Assembly: GCA_024276935.1 (NCBI GenBank)
Contig: JAJRWH010000013.1
Coordinates: forward strand, 1-64,000
Length of the DNA stretch: 64,000 nucleotides
From: Deltaproteobacteria bacterium
GTDB taxonomy: Bacteria; Desulfobacterota; Desulfuromonadia; Desulfuromonadales; Geopsychrobacteraceae
Reading direction: 5' to 3'
The notes beneath the pieces were generated by a model. That model was given only the letters and a program-made list of their open reading frames with translations, was not told the DNA's origin and ran no database searches. A program made the translations under genes and the position numbers. Positions 20,743-31,110 of this stretch are shown here, piece after piece (within the stretch, counting starts at the first letter, position 1; every line of letters starts with the position of its first letter).

Positions 20743-21732
20743 TTATAACCCCCTTGATTCACCCTGTCTGATCCGCGGATCAGCCAGAGCATAAGATATG
20801 TCCGCCAGGAGGTTCCCTGCCAGGGTCAGAACTGCCCCGATAACCAACACCCCCATAATCAGCGGATAATCACGCATCATGACACCATCATAAAAAAGTT
20901 TTCCCATTCCCGGAATGGCAAAAATAGTTTCGAATATGACACTGCCTCCGATCAATCCGGGCAACGAAAGCCCCAATATTGTAATAACCGGCAATAACGC
21001 ATTTCGTAAGGCATGTTTGTAGATAACCGTACGTTCCGACAGGCCTTTGGCGCGTGCCGTCATAATATAATCCTGCCGAACAACATCCAGCATATTGGAA
21101 CGCATATAGCGTGAAAACCCGGCCAGACCACCAATGGCAGCAATAAAAACCGGAATGATCAGATGAGTGATCCGATCAAGGAATTGTCCGGACACTGTCA
21201 TATATTCGTAACCAAGAGATTTCAGGCCAGAAACCGGCAGCCAGCCAAGCCGTACCCCAAACCAGTCCATCATCAACAAAGCCAACCAGAAAGAAGGCAT
21301 GGCAAAGCCAACGAAAACCAGGACCGTAGCAGAACGATCAAACAGACTGTTCCGGCGCACGGCCGAAATCACCCCGAGAGGCAAGGCAACAACCAGAATC
21401 ACCTGCAAAGACAAAAGGTTCAACAAGATTGTTACCGGCAACCGTTCGGTAATTTTGGCGAATACCGGACGATTATCCTGCGAGAAGGAGTTGCCAAAAT
21501 CCAGCTGAACCAAACGCCCCAACCAATGCAGATATTGTTCGTGAAGTGGCTTATCGAGACCATACTGTTTGAGCAAGCGTGCCTGAAGGTCAGAGCTGGC
21601 CTGAGGGTTCATCTCGGTTTGCAGATCGGTAGGTTCTCCGGGCGCAAGGTGGATGACCGTAAATGAAATCAACGTGATTCCAATCAACAAGGGAATCATC
21701 ATCAGCAGGCGACGAAAAATATATCGATACAT
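20743..21732 (-). CDS. Peptide/nickel ABC transporter permease (OppB/DppB family)
   Basis: [51 protein letters not shown]. Confidence 0.93.
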   Translation of the reverse strand: MYRYIFRRLLMMIPLLIGITLISFTVIHLAPGEPTDLQTEMNPQASSDLQARLLKQYGLDKPLHEQYLHWLGRLVQLDFGNSFSQDNRPVFAKITERLPVTILLNLLSLQVILVVALPLGVISAVRRNSLFDRSATVLVFVGFAMPSFWLALLMMDWFGVRLGWLPVSGLKSLGYEYMTVSGQFLDRITHLIIPVFIAAIGGLAGFSRYMRSNMLDVVRQDYIMTARAKGLSERTVIYKHALRNALLPVITILGLSLPGLIGGSVIFETIFAIPGMGKLFYDGVMMRDYPLIMGVLVIGAVLTLAGNLLADISYALADPRIRQGESRGL

Positions 21733-21768
21733 AAATAGATAACTACCCGATACAAATTGGCAAAATGG

Positions 21769-23385
21769 TTAACGACTGAATTTTTGCAACCTTTGCGGAA
21801 CATACCACTGGGTAAAATTGTAACGGATCCCTGCAGCAGTCGGTTTTATCCCATGAAAACGGCTGGCGACTGCCGACAAGGACTCTGGCACAAATAAAAA
21901 CGTATAGGGCTGGTCTTCAGCCAGAATCTGTTGAATTCGATCATAGCTCTGTTTCCGCTGCTGTTCATCGAAAACACGGCGGCCTTTTTCCAGCAACGCA
22001 TCGACCTCCGCATTTTTGTAACCGACAAAATTCAACTCGCGCGGCCCGGTCTTGCTCGAATGCCAAATATTATACTGATCCGGGTCTGGACCGGTTGACC
22101 AACCTAGAATCGTCGCATCGAATTTTCCGGGGTGTATAAACTCTTTCAGAAAGGTCGCCCATTCAATAATTCGTAACTGTACATCGACTCCAACCTGCCT
22201 GAAACGTCGTTGAATAATCTCTCCGGCCTTACTGCGCAGGTCATTGCCCTGATTGGTAACAATCGTAAAACGGAAAGGCTTGCCATCCTTGTCAAGAATA
22301 CCATCCCCGTCCCGATCTGCCCAACCGGCAGCCGCAAGCAGTTCGCGCGCTTTCTTCGGGTTATAGTCGTAACGTGGAACATCCGGATTATAGACCCAGG
22401 TATCGGGCTTATATGGCCCTGTCGCTATTTTGCCATAACCCAGGAGAACTCCGTCGATAATCTCCTGTTTGTCTATGGCATATGACAAAGCCTGGCGGAC
22501 CCGGCGATCCTGAAAAAGTGGCCGTTTCAAATTGTAACCCAGGTAAGTATAGCCGAACGACAGGTAACGGTATTTATTGAACAAACGTTTAAACGCCGGA
22601 GTATCTGTCTGGCGATCATACTGCAAGGGCTGCAGGGACATATAATCGAGTCCCCCGGTCTGTATTTCCAGAAACTGGGTTGAGGTATCGGGAATGATCC
22701 TGAAAACGAAACGTTTGATGTAGGGGCCCTCGGCAAAATAGTCCGGATTGGCTTCCAGAACAATCTTTTCACCATCCAGCCATTCTACAAAACGATAGGG
22801 CCCGGTTCCAACAGGATGTCTCGCCAGGCGACTCTCTGTGATTTTCACCCCTTCTAGCAGATGTTTTGGCAGGATCGACAGACTCCAGCTGATCAGGGCC
22901 GGAGCATAAGGCTGTTCATAGGTTACCTTGAAGGTATAGTCATCCGGTGCTTCTGCTTTTTTTACCTGCCGATAAGACTCTGCATAAGCCGTCGGTGTTT
23001 CGGGGTCGACATACAGCTGGTAGGTAAAAAGAACATCCGCAGAAGTCATTGGCACCCCGTCATGCCAGGTAATATTTTTCCGCAGATGAAAGGTAATCGT
23101 CAGATTATCCTCTGAAATGTCCCAGGATTCTGCCAGATCGCCAACGACTTTGAGATCACCGTTATAGCGGACCAGGCCGCTGTAAACCAGACCGTTAATC
23201 GTACTGGAGGCACTGTCAGAGGCCAGGATCGGCAATAATGTTGAAGCATCCCCGATTGAGCCTTCGATAAAGGTATCTCCAAAAACCGGTTTTTTATCGT
23301 CAGGTTGTTCCAGACTGCGTAATTGATCGCTCTGCGAACAAGCCGCCAGCAATACCACCAGAACCAGAATCACCAGGCGCATCAT
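21769..23385 (-). CDS. Peptide-binding lipoprotein (SBP family 5, OppA/DppA)
   Basis: Lipobox VVLLAACSQ; LAESWDISEDNLTITFHLRKNITWHDGVPMTSADVLFTYQ. Confidence 0.92.
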   Translation of the reverse strand: MMRLVILVLVVLLAACSQSDQLRSLEQPDDKKPVFGDTFIEGSIGDASTLLPILASDSASSTINGLVYSGLVRYNGDLKVVGDLAESWDISEDNLTITFHLRKNITWHDGVPMTSADVLFTYQLYVDPETPTAYAESYRQVKKAEAPDDYTFKVTYEQPYAPALISWSLSILPKHLLEGVKITESRLARHPVGTGPYRFVEWLDGEKIVLEANPDYFAEGPYIKRFVFRIIPDTSTQFLEIQTGGLDYMSLQPLQYDRQTDTPAFKRLFNKYRYLSFGYTYLGYNLKRPLFQDRRVRQALSYAIDKQEIIDGVLLGYGKIATGPYKPDTWVYNPDVPRYDYNPKKARELLAAAGWADRDGDGILDKDGKPFRFTIVTNQGNDLRSKAGEIIQRRFRQVGVDVQLRIIEWATFLKEFIHPGKFDATILGWSTGPDPDQYNIWHSSKTGPRELNFVGYKNAEVDALLEKGRRVFDEQQRKQSYDRIQQILAEDQPYTFLFVPESLSAVASRFHGIKPTAAGIRYNFTQWYVPQRLQKFSR

Positions 23386-24167
23386 GAGGACTCTCCGGAA
23401 GGTCGCAATTCGGGCAGCTTCAGGGGGAGTGCATTTGCAGGCGGAGTCAGGATAAATCGCTTATCTGCCGCCGGTTGGTTCAATTTGACCTCTGAAAAAG
23501 AAACCACAACTGAAAGCTTCTGCTGCGGGATTTCTATACGTGCCCGTCTTGGAAAACCATCTTCTTTGGCAAAATCATCATAGTTGACCAGCAACAATTC
23601 CTGCCCCGCTTGTAAATAGATACCGCGTCTTAAGCGAAGTTGTTCATCGAAAAAAAACTGTTGCTGCCGGTCGCCGCTAATCAGCCGAAGTCGATAACGA
23701 TCACCCTCGGTTGTAACCTGGGTTTCGAGGTACTCTGGTCGCGGGGGATCATAAAGCAGCAAACGGATTAACTCGGATGCACGCAAAGGCAAACGGGTAA
23801 AACGGGCCAGGACATCATCCCGGGCAGGCCCCTGATAAAACTTTCCCGGAACAGTGGTATTCAGAAAAACCTGCAACTGATCCTGATTAACCGTCAGCTG
23901 AAAAGCCAGCTGACCGAAAAAAGTCAAGACATCTACCCGCAACCGTTGTGGTTTTTCAACCAGCAAAAACTGACGAGTCGAAAAATATTTGCCATCCCGC
24001 CGAAATCCAACTTCGGCAGCAGCATCGAGTTGTTGCCATTTGCGGCCAGAAACCTTCAGCTTCTCCAGTAAAATGTTCGCAACAGGTGCAGGTGGCAAAG
24101 GAGGTTTGGGTCTGGCGCAGGCCAACAGAAGAAAAAACAGGCCAAATACAAGAATGTGTCGTCTCAT
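23382..24167 (-). CDS. DUF4292/LolB-like outer membrane lipoprotein
   Basis: Lipobox FLLLACARP; LEKLKVSGRKWQQLDAAAEVGFRRDGKYFSTRQFLLVEKPQRLRVDVLTFFG. Confidence 0.72.
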   Translation of the reverse strand: MRRHILVFGLFFLLLACARPKPPLPPAPVANILLEKLKVSGRKWQQLDAAAEVGFRRDGKYFSTRQFLLVEKPQRLRVDVLTFFGQLAFQLTVNQDQLQVFLNTTVPGKFYQGPARDDVLARFTRLPLRASELIRLLLYDPPRPEYLETQVTTEGDRYRLRLISGDRQQQFFFDEQLRLRRGIYLQAGQELLLVNYDDFAKEDGFPRRARIEIPQQKLSVVVSFSEVKLNQPAADKRFILTPPANALPLKLPELRPSGESS

Positions 24168-25960
24168 TGTCGGGGATGATCCTTCAGTAGCCGCTGCAAT
24201 TTGTTACGAGCAGTCGTTGAGTCGTGATCCAGTTCAAGGGATTTACGATAAACCTGCTCAGCGTCGTTCCAGCGCTGCAACGCAAGATAGACATCGCCAA
24301 GATGCTCCTGAATCAAAGCATCATCAGGATCAAGAACCACGGCTTTTTCGAGATGGGTTCGAGCCTCATCATAACGATGCATACGGTAATAGATCCAGCC
24401 AAGAGTATCGTATATATAACTGGATTTTTTTTGCTTCAACGCCTGCTGCGCCAGCTTCAAGGCCTGTTCGAGGTTCTCTCCCAGCTCTGCGTAGTGGTAG
24501 GCAATAAAGTTAAGCGCATCCGCATTTTGGGGATCAATGGCAAGAACCTCTTCCATGGCTTGCAATGCCTGTTGCCGTTCTTGCAATTGTTCAAAAATAA
24601 CACCCTGCTGATAATGCAATTTAACATCCCGGGGATAGGCCTCAATGCCCTGACGTACAACCTGCCCGGCCTCAGCAAATCGACCAACCTCGCCAAGAAA
24701 TGCCGACAGATAATAATAGACGTTAACGGTGGGGTTGCCGGTCGTCAATGCTTGCTGCAAAACCCTGATGCCCCGTTCGACATCTCCCTGCTGACGGTAC
24801 AGGTACCCCAGCTGCAAAACGGCCTCGGCGTAAACCTTTGAATCCTGAGGAATCTGTTCCAGAATTTTCAACGCATCATCCAGGCGCTGCTGTCCAATCA
24901 GAGCCATACTCAACGAATAGAGGTGACGCGGATCGTCAGGCTGAAGTTTGAGCACCTCACGAAAGCTCTGCTCCCCCCCCGCATAGTCTTCAAGGCTGAG
25001 TTGCAGCAAACCAATCCGGTTTAATATCTGGATATCCTCCGGGCGCTGCTGGTGAGCCTGGCGCAAAAGATCAAGCGCTTCATCATAACGTTCCTGTAAA
25101 ATCAGAATCCGCGCCAACTGTTTATAGACTGCCAATAATTCAGGATTATCCCGCAAGCTTTCACGGTACAGGTCAATGGCCTCATCAACCTGCTGTTCCT
25201 TTTCCAGCAACTGACCAAGCTCAAGAATCGTCTGCACCTGACCAGGACGGCGCAACAACAGTTCACGATAGGTTCTGGTTGCTGCTTGTGGTTGCTGGTT
25301 TCGCCGTTGTAAACGGGCCAGTGTCAACTGGCCGGGCAAGGAATCGGGATTCAGCTTTAAAAGAGTCTTTGTTTCGGCGATGGCTTTTTGAATCTCTCCC
25401 TGCTGATCGTAGACTGCGATCAATCGCAGGCGAAGAGTTTCATCCGCTGGAGTCTTTTTCAGTAATGTCCGATAGGCGGCGATCGCTTCAGGGTATCTTT
25501 TCTGGAAGAAACGCAGTTCCCCCATAAGCTCCCATCCGTCAGTCTGATCAGGAAAGAGTCGCAGCAATGTCTCAAGGGTCTGCCCGCCTTCTTCGAGCTG
25601 CTGATTATGCAGATAGGCCTTGGCCAGAGTAAGTTGCAACCACTCCGATTCGGGATCAAACGCCAACGCATGCTCCAGGGCTGAAATCGCTTCATCCCAG
25701 CGATTGTCCATGATCAACATCCGGAACCTGGCATAGCCAAAATATGCCTTGGCTTCAGGAAGTTCAATTTCCGAAATATAGGGCCGACGAACCTGGTCCT
25801 GGGGACTCACAGGTGGCGGTGCCAGAGAGGCACAACCACTCAGCAACAGAAGGGGCAGCACAACAGCCAAAACCAGAATACGACGAACCTTCAACCTAAA
25901 TTCTCCCACATCACTTGAAATCAGAAAAAGGATGATCCACACGTTTGAAGCATCAGACAC
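24164..25960 (-). CDS. TPR-repeat lipoprotein (true start probably internal, near VKVRRILVLAVV)
   Basis: Lipobox LLLLSGCASL; many tetratricopeptide repeats across the ORF. Confidence 0.85.
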   Translation of the reverse strand: MSDASNVWIILFLISSDVGEFRLKVRRILVLAVVLPLLLLSGCASLAPPPVSPQDQVRRPYISEIELPEAKAYFGYARFRMLIMDNRWDEAISALEHALAFDPESEWLQLTLAKAYLHNQQLEEGGQTLETLLRLFPDQTDGWELMGELRFFQKRYPEAIAAYRTLLKKTPADETLRLRLIAVYDQQGEIQKAIAETKTLLKLNPDSLPGQLTLARLQRRNQQPQAATRTYRELLLRRPGQVQTILELGQLLEKEQQVDEAIDLYRESLRDNPELLAVYKQLARILILQERYDEALDLLRQAHQQRPEDIQILNRIGLLQLSLEDYAGGEQSFREVLKLQPDDPRHLYSLSMALIGQQRLDDALKILEQIPQDSKVYAEAVLQLGYLYRQQGDVERGIRVLQQALTTGNPTVNVYYYLSAFLGEVGRFAEAGQVVRQGIEAYPRDVKLHYQQGVIFEQLQERQQALQAMEEVLAIDPQNADALNFIAYHYAELGENLEQALKLAQQALKQKKSSYIYDTLGWIYYRMHRYDEARTHLEKAVVLDPDDALIQEHLGDVYLALQRWNDAEQVYRKSLELDHDSTTARNKLQRLLKDHPRQ

Positions 25961-26145
25961 ATTATAGTCATAAAACCATTGTCATTACAGGGCTGTTTTC
26001 TATCCCTTGATTTATTGTCAACCACAAGGGTGCAGAGCAACACCCTCATCCCCCGGTCAGTTCCTCTCCCGACCAGGGCTGGCCAACCTTATGATTATAA
26101 TGTAAACTTTCGATTCAGGAGTCTTTGACCCGGCGGGGCAGCAGA

Positions 26146-26391
26146 ATGAAAAAGACCAACACAACATCGACACGTGAAGCTTGGATCCTCTGCCTGATTC
26201 TTGGGGTCATCATGCTCAATTTCCCCTTCCTGCAAATTTTCAATACCGGGCGCACACTTTTTGGCATCCCGATTCTGGTGTTTTACTTTTTCGTAGGCTG
26301 GCCGATCTCCATCTTCGTCATCCTGCTCTTTGTCAACCGGCTTCAGCGGGAAGAAGAAACCGAGACCTCAGACGATGAGGAGCAATCATGA
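26146..26391 (+). CDS. Small membrane protein, putative accessory subunit of the adjacent transporter-like protein
   Basis: About 81 aa with two TM segments; ATGA overlap with the next gene. Confidence 0.7.
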   Translation: MKKTNTTSTREAWILCLILGVIMLNFPFLQIFNTGRTLFGIPILVFYFFVGWPISIFVILLFVNRLQREEETETSDDEEQS

Positions 26392-29300
26392 TTTCACCTC
26401 TGCTTGTTGCGGTGATTTCAATCATCTACTTTGCCATGCTTTTCGGGGTGGCCTATTACGCCGACGCCCGGCGTAAAGCTGGCCATAGCCTGATCAACAA
26501 TCCTTATATCTATTCACTGAGCCTGGCTGTCTACTGTACCTCCTGGACCTACTATGGCAGCGTTGGGCGTGCGGCAACCAGTGGCCTCGATTTTCTGCCA
26601 ATCTATCTCGGACCGACCCTGATCGCATTTACCTGGTGGTTTCTGCTGCGCAAAATGGTCCGGGTCAGCAAAGAACAAAATATTGTCAGTATTGCCGACT
26701 TTATCTCCAGCCGTTACGACAGATCTCCCTGGATTGGTGCTCTGGTGACCCTGATTGCGGTCTTGGGCATCATGCCCTATATCGCTTTGCAACTCAAAGC
26801 AGTCGCCCGAACATTCGACCTGCTGGTCAGTCCGACAACCGTTGCCGAGGTTGGCTTGCAGGACCTTTTTCCGGTCTTGCCCACCTATGTCGATACCGCT
26901 TTCATGATGGCCCTGGTTCTCAGCCTGTTTGGCATATTATTTGGCGCACGACATCTTGATGCCTCAGAGCGTCATGAAGGTCTGGTTGCTGCAGTCGCCT
27001 TTGAATCAATTGTCAAACTGGTGGCATTTTTTACCGTTGGGATGTTCGTTACTTTTGGTTTGTTTGATGGTTTTGGCGATATTTTCAATCGTTTTGCCCA
27101 GCAATTTCCGGAACGACTCAGTCTCTTTCGCCTGGATACCGCTGCCATTCCCTACACAAAATGGTTCACTCTGACCTTTGCCTCAATGATGGCGATCATG
27201 TTTTTGCCCCGCCAGTTTCACATTATGGTCATCGAAAATGCCGATGAAAAACATATCAAGGAAGCCATGTGGCGCTTCCCCGGCTATATTTTTCTGATCA
27301 ACCTGTTCGTCATCCCGATTGCGTTGGGTGGACTGCTCCTCAATGGAGGAGACAGTTCGCAGGCAGATTATTTTGTCATCAATCTGCCATTGGCCGCAGG
27401 ACACCCCTGGTTGGCGTTACTGGTGTTCATCGGAGGTTTTTCGGCCTCTGCCGGAATGGTGATGGTCTCATCTGTCACACTCTCGACCATGATTCTCAAC
27501 CATCTGACTATGCCGTTGATTCTTCGTCTGAAAGTAGATATCCGTGATTTTTCTGCCATTCTGATCAACCTGAAACGTTTCGGCATTATTGGGGTCGTTT
27601 TTCTGGGATACCTCTATTATCGCGTCATCGGCGACTCGTATGCGCTGGTCAATATGGGGCTGATTTCATTTATTGCCGCCGCCCAGTTCGCACCAGCGGT
27701 TGTGGGTGGGCTCTATTGGAAACGTGCCAATAAAAAAGCCGCCATGGCCGGGCTGAGCCTCGGCTTTCTGCTCTGGTTCTACACCTTGCTGATTCCATCA
27801 TTCGTCATGTCCGGCTGGATGGAAAGCAGCATTCTGGATCTGGGCCCTTTCGGTATTGAACTTTTACGCCCCCTTCAGTTGTTCGGCCTGACCGGTTTTG
27901 ATATCTGGACCAACGCTCTGTTCTGGACTATGTTTTTTAATCTTGGTGCATTTTTATCCCTGAGTTTTTTCTGCAAGCAAAATGCAACAGAGCGGGAGCA
28001 GGCACAACACTTTGTTGATGTTTACGGTGATCACCTCGTCCCGGAACAGCGCCGTCGAATCAGCAAGGCACCAACGATTATGGAATTTGTCGAGTTGATG
28101 TCCAAGTTTATCGGCGAAAAACCGGCCAACGCCGCCATCTCTTCCTATCTGAAAAACCACGAAATCAACAGCAGAGGAAGCCTGGACGACCACGAAATAC
28201 CGGCCCTCAAAAGCTTTACCGAGAGAACGCTGGCCGGTTATGTCGGGGCCGCTCCGGCAAAAATTATCATCGACAACTATCTTTCGACCCGCGGCAGCGA
28301 AATGGAAGATGTTTTCGATATTTTTGGCACTGTCACTCTCAGTCGCACTGCCAGTCGCGAACAACTGAGCGTTCTCTATGAAGCGGCAAAAATCGTATCA
28401 CGCAGCAGTGATCTAGACAAAACCCTCAACGGCCTACTCAAGCTGCTGATGCAACAATTCAAATTTGATCTGTGTGTCATTCGCTTTCTTGACGAGCAGA
28501 GTATGACCCTGGCCGTCAAGGCTCAAATGGGAATGACCAGCAAACATTTTGGTGAATCTGAACGAAATCTCGATATGGAAACCTATATCGGCGCAGCCTT
28601 TCTGTCGAATACGGCCTCAGTGGTCAACGACACCGAATACCTCGACAAGCCCGAATCTTCTCAGATCATCCATCGAGAACGAATTAAATCCTTCGCTCAT
28701 GCTCCCATCGTGGTAGAAGGTGAACCCGTCGGAGTTCTCTCGGCCTTCTCACGCACGGCAAAAGGTATTTTTACAGATGAATTTGTCGCCCTGTTCAATA
28801 ATCTGGCCCGACAGGTCGGCATTGCCTGGCGAAATCACCAACAGTTGATTGAGCTCCTCAATGCCCGCGAGCAGGAGCGTGATCTGCAAATTGCCAAAAC
28901 CATCCAGATGGGTCTGTTGCCATCAGGAATTCCCGAATTCAGCAATGTCGATCTGGCGGGGCTTTGTGTCCCGGCCCATCAGGTCGGTGGTGATTACTAC
29001 GATTTTATCCGTCGGCAGAACGGAACCCTTGATCTGGTCATTGCTGATGTCTCAGGACACAACATCGGTTCTGCCCTGATTATGGCCGAAACCCGCACCT
29101 TTATTCAGGCGATGCGTCAAATTGAACAACCCTACGCCATGCTTGATGAGTTAAATCGCTTCTTCTGTGAAGACCTGTCACGGGCAGAACTTTTTGTTAC
29201 CATGTTTTACCTGCAATACCATCCGGAATCAGGCCGTTTACTCTATGCCAATGCGGGACATAACAACCCGGTTCTCTGGCGGCAACAAACAAAATCCTGT

Positions 29301-29642
29301 GAGATGATCGATGGCGATGGCATGATCCTCGGCATTAAACCTGACATCGATTTTGAACAACGAGAAACCCGGCTGGCAACAGGTGACATCCTGGTTTTGT
29401 ATACCGACGGCGTGACCGAAGCCGAGGATGGCAATGGCAATTTCTTTGGTGAATCACGGCTTCAGGCATTATTGGAAGAGCACCGGGATCTTTCTGCCAA
29501 AGATCTGATTGATCAAGTTCTGGAACAGATCCGGCTGTTCACCGGCAGTCGTCATTTTAATGATGATATTTCTTTGGTTATCATGAAAGTCATCCATCAG
29601 AACCCGCAGGATTCAACCGCAGACAAAGAACAGAATCGATAA
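26388..29642 (+). CDS. Sodium:solute symporter (SLC5/PutP-like) domain, GAF domain and SpoIIE-type PP2C phosphatase fusion
   Basis: N-terminal multi-TM SSS region (YSLSLAVYCTSWTYYGSVG...), GAF, then LQIAKTIQMGLLPSGIP...PAHQVGGDYYDF...IADVSGHNIGSALIMAETRTF...FNDDISLVIMKV. Confidence 0.88.
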   Translation: MISPLLVAVISIIYFAMLFGVAYYADARRKAGHSLINNPYIYSLSLAVYCTSWTYYGSVGRAATSGLDFLPIYLGPTLIAFTWWFLLRKMVRVSKEQNIVSIADFISSRYDRSPWIGALVTLIAVLGIMPYIALQLKAVARTFDLLVSPTTVAEVGLQDLFPVLPTYVDTAFMMALVLSLFGILFGARHLDASERHEGLVAAVAFESIVKLVAFFTVGMFVTFGLFDGFGDIFNRFAQQFPERLSLFRLDTAAIPYTKWFTLTFASMMAIMFLPRQFHIMVIENADEKHIKEAMWRFPGYIFLINLFVIPIALGGLLLNGGDSSQADYFVINLPLAAGHPWLALLVFIGGFSASAGMVMVSSVTLSTMILNHLTMPLILRLKVDIRDFSAILINLKRFGIIGVVFLGYLYYRVIGDSYALVNMGLISFIAAAQFAPAVVGGLYWKRANKKAAMAGLSLGFLLWFYTLLIPSFVMSGWMESSILDLGPFGIELLRPLQLFGLTGFDIWTNALFWTMFFNLGAFLSLSFFCKQNATEREQAQHFVDVYGDHLVPEQRRRISKAPTIMEFVELMSKFIGEKPANAAISSYLKNHEINSRGSLDDHEIPALKSFTERTLAGYVGAAPAKIIIDNYLSTRGSEMEDVFDIFGTVTLSRTASREQLSVLYEAAKIVSRSSDLDKTLNGLLKLLMQQFKFDLCVIRFLDEQSMTLAVKAQMGMTSKHFGESERNLDMETYIGAAFLSNTASVVNDTEYLDKPESSQIIHRERIKSFAHAPIVVEGEPVGVLSAFSRTAKGIFTDEFVALFNNLARQVGIAWRNHQQLIELLNAREQERDLQIAKTIQMGLLPSGIPEFSNVDLAGLCVPAHQVGGDYYDFIRRQNGTLDLVIADVSGHNIGSALIMAETRTFIQAMRQIEQPYAMLDELNRFFCEDLSRAELFVTMFYLQYHPESGRLLYANAGHNNPVLWRQQTKSCEMIDGDGMILGIKPDIDFEQRETRLATGDILVLYTDGVTEAEDGNGNFFGESRLQALLEEHRDLSAKDLIDQVLEQIRLFTGSRHFNDDISLVIMKVIHQNPQDSTADKEQNR

Positions 29643-29694
29643 ATAAGGTATAATCTTATGAGTCCCTACAATGACCGCTACAAGGAGTGAACAG

Positions 29695-30030
29695 ATGCAA
29701 CTTAAAACGGAAGAAATCGGTGATATTGTCCTGATCGTAATTGAAGAAGAACGCATGGATGCCCACAACAGCGGAACCTTCAAAGAGCAGATGCTGGCGC
29801 TGTTTGATGAAGGAAAGTGCAACTTGATCATCGACCTTTCAGCGGTCAGATTTGTTGATTCGTCCGGACTTGGCGCCCTGGTCTCAGGATTCAAAAATGC
29901 CAGCGCTCGCGAAGGAAGCCTGAAACTCTGCGGTTTACAGCCTCAGGTTCGTTCGATGTTCGAATTGACCCGACTGCATCGGGTCTTCGAAATATTCGCT
30001 TCAGTTGAAGAAGCCCAGGAAAGCTTCTAA
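29695..30030 (+). CDS. STAS-domain anti-sigma factor antagonist
   Basis: NLIIDLSAVRFVDSSGLGALVSGFKNA; SD AAGGAG upstream. Confidence 0.93.
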   Translation: MQLKTEEIGDIVLIVIEEERMDAHNSGTFKEQMLALFDEGKCNLIIDLSAVRFVDSSGLGALVSGFKNASAREGSLKLCGLQPQVRSMFELTRLHRVFEIFASVEEAQESF

Positions 30031-30047
30031 AGGCGGTTGTAACGACA

Positions 30048-30470
30048 ATGAAGGACAAGGTTGAAGTCGACATCATAATCCCCAACCAAACCCGATATCT
30101 GGGTCTGATTGGTCGCATCGGGGAGGATCTGGTTCACTCTCTCGGTCGCTATAGTGGCGACCGGGAAGAGTTGGCCTATCACCTGAATCTGGTGCTGACC
30201 GAAGCGATCACCAATGCCATTTGCCATGCCAATGAAAATGATCCGACCAAGCAGATTCAGATTCAGATTTCAGCCTCGGATTCGAGCCTGAAGATCAAGG
30301 TTTTTGATGAAGGGGAAGGCTTCGATCTGGCGGAACTGACAACCAGTGATATCCAGGATACCGATGAGTGCGGGCGAGGGATTCACATCATCCATCGTTT
30401 GATGGATCAGGTTAACTACCACCGATCCAACAAACGCAACGTACTTGAAATGGTCAAGAAACTTCACTGA
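30048..30470 (+). CDS. RsbW-like ATP-binding protein (anti-sigma factor kinase family)
   Basis: LNLVLTEAITNAICHANENDPTKQIQIQI...VFDEGEGFDLAEL...DECGRGIHIIHRLMDQV. Confidence 0.92.
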   Translation: MKDKVEVDIIIPNQTRYLGLIGRIGEDLVHSLGRYSGDREELAYHLNLVLTEAITNAICHANENDPTKQIQIQISASDSSLKIKVFDEGEGFDLAELTTSDIQDTDECGRGIHIIHRLMDQVNYHRSNKRNVLEMVKKLH

Positions 30471-31110
30471 TCAACCCGGGTGCCCTTTGCCCCAACAGCA
30501 GATCGGTCAATTCCTGATGGGAATTGACCTTTTGCGCCACGTCAAGACCCTCACCAAAAGCGATAAAAACCATCCCGGCAGCGGCAGCAGCCTGTTGATC
30601 AAGTTCTGAATCACCCACAAACAGACAATTTTGTGGCGCAATACCACCCAGCTGCTCTGCAGCCATAAACAACATGTCCGGTGCCGGTTTGGGTTTTGCC
30701 ACATGACCACTGGTCACAACAACCCTGAAAAAACTCTCCAGTTGAAAATGGTCCAGAACATCCTGCATGCTGACACCGCGATTTGTTGCCACAGCCAGAG
30801 GCATCTCCTTTGCCAGACATTGCAGCGCCGGTTTAAGGTCGGCAGCCTCTTTCATCAGCGGAGTAAATTCCCGGTAATCAAGCTCACGAGCAAAGGTCAG
30901 TGCTTCCGCGACAACAGACTCGCTCATCAAACGAGCCAGGACAACCGGACTGCTGGCCGTGTGGCAGATATGGGCACTTTCCGAATCGGGATCATCAATA
31001 ACAGGAAAACCAAATTCTGAAAAAATCCGATTGTAATAAGCCAGATTGGCTTGATGGCTGTCAAAAAGAACGCCATCACAATCAAATATTACGGCTTCAA
31101 TCTTGTTCAT
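30454..31110 (-). CDS. HAD-family hydrolase (phosphoglycolate phosphatase-like)
   Basis: VIFDCDGVLFDSH; VATNRG; KPKPAPDMLF; FVGDSELD. Confidence 0.88.
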   Translation of the reverse strand: MNKIEAVIFDCDGVLFDSHQANLAYYNRIFSEFGFPVIDDPDSESAHICHTASSPVVLARLMSESVVAEALTFARELDYREFTPLMKEAADLKPALQCLAKEMPLAVATNRGVSMQDVLDHFQLESFFRVVVTSGHVAKPKPAPDMLFMAAEQLGGIAPQNCLFVGDSELDQQAAAAAGMVFIAFGEGLDVAQKVNSHQELTDLLLGQRAPGLISEVS

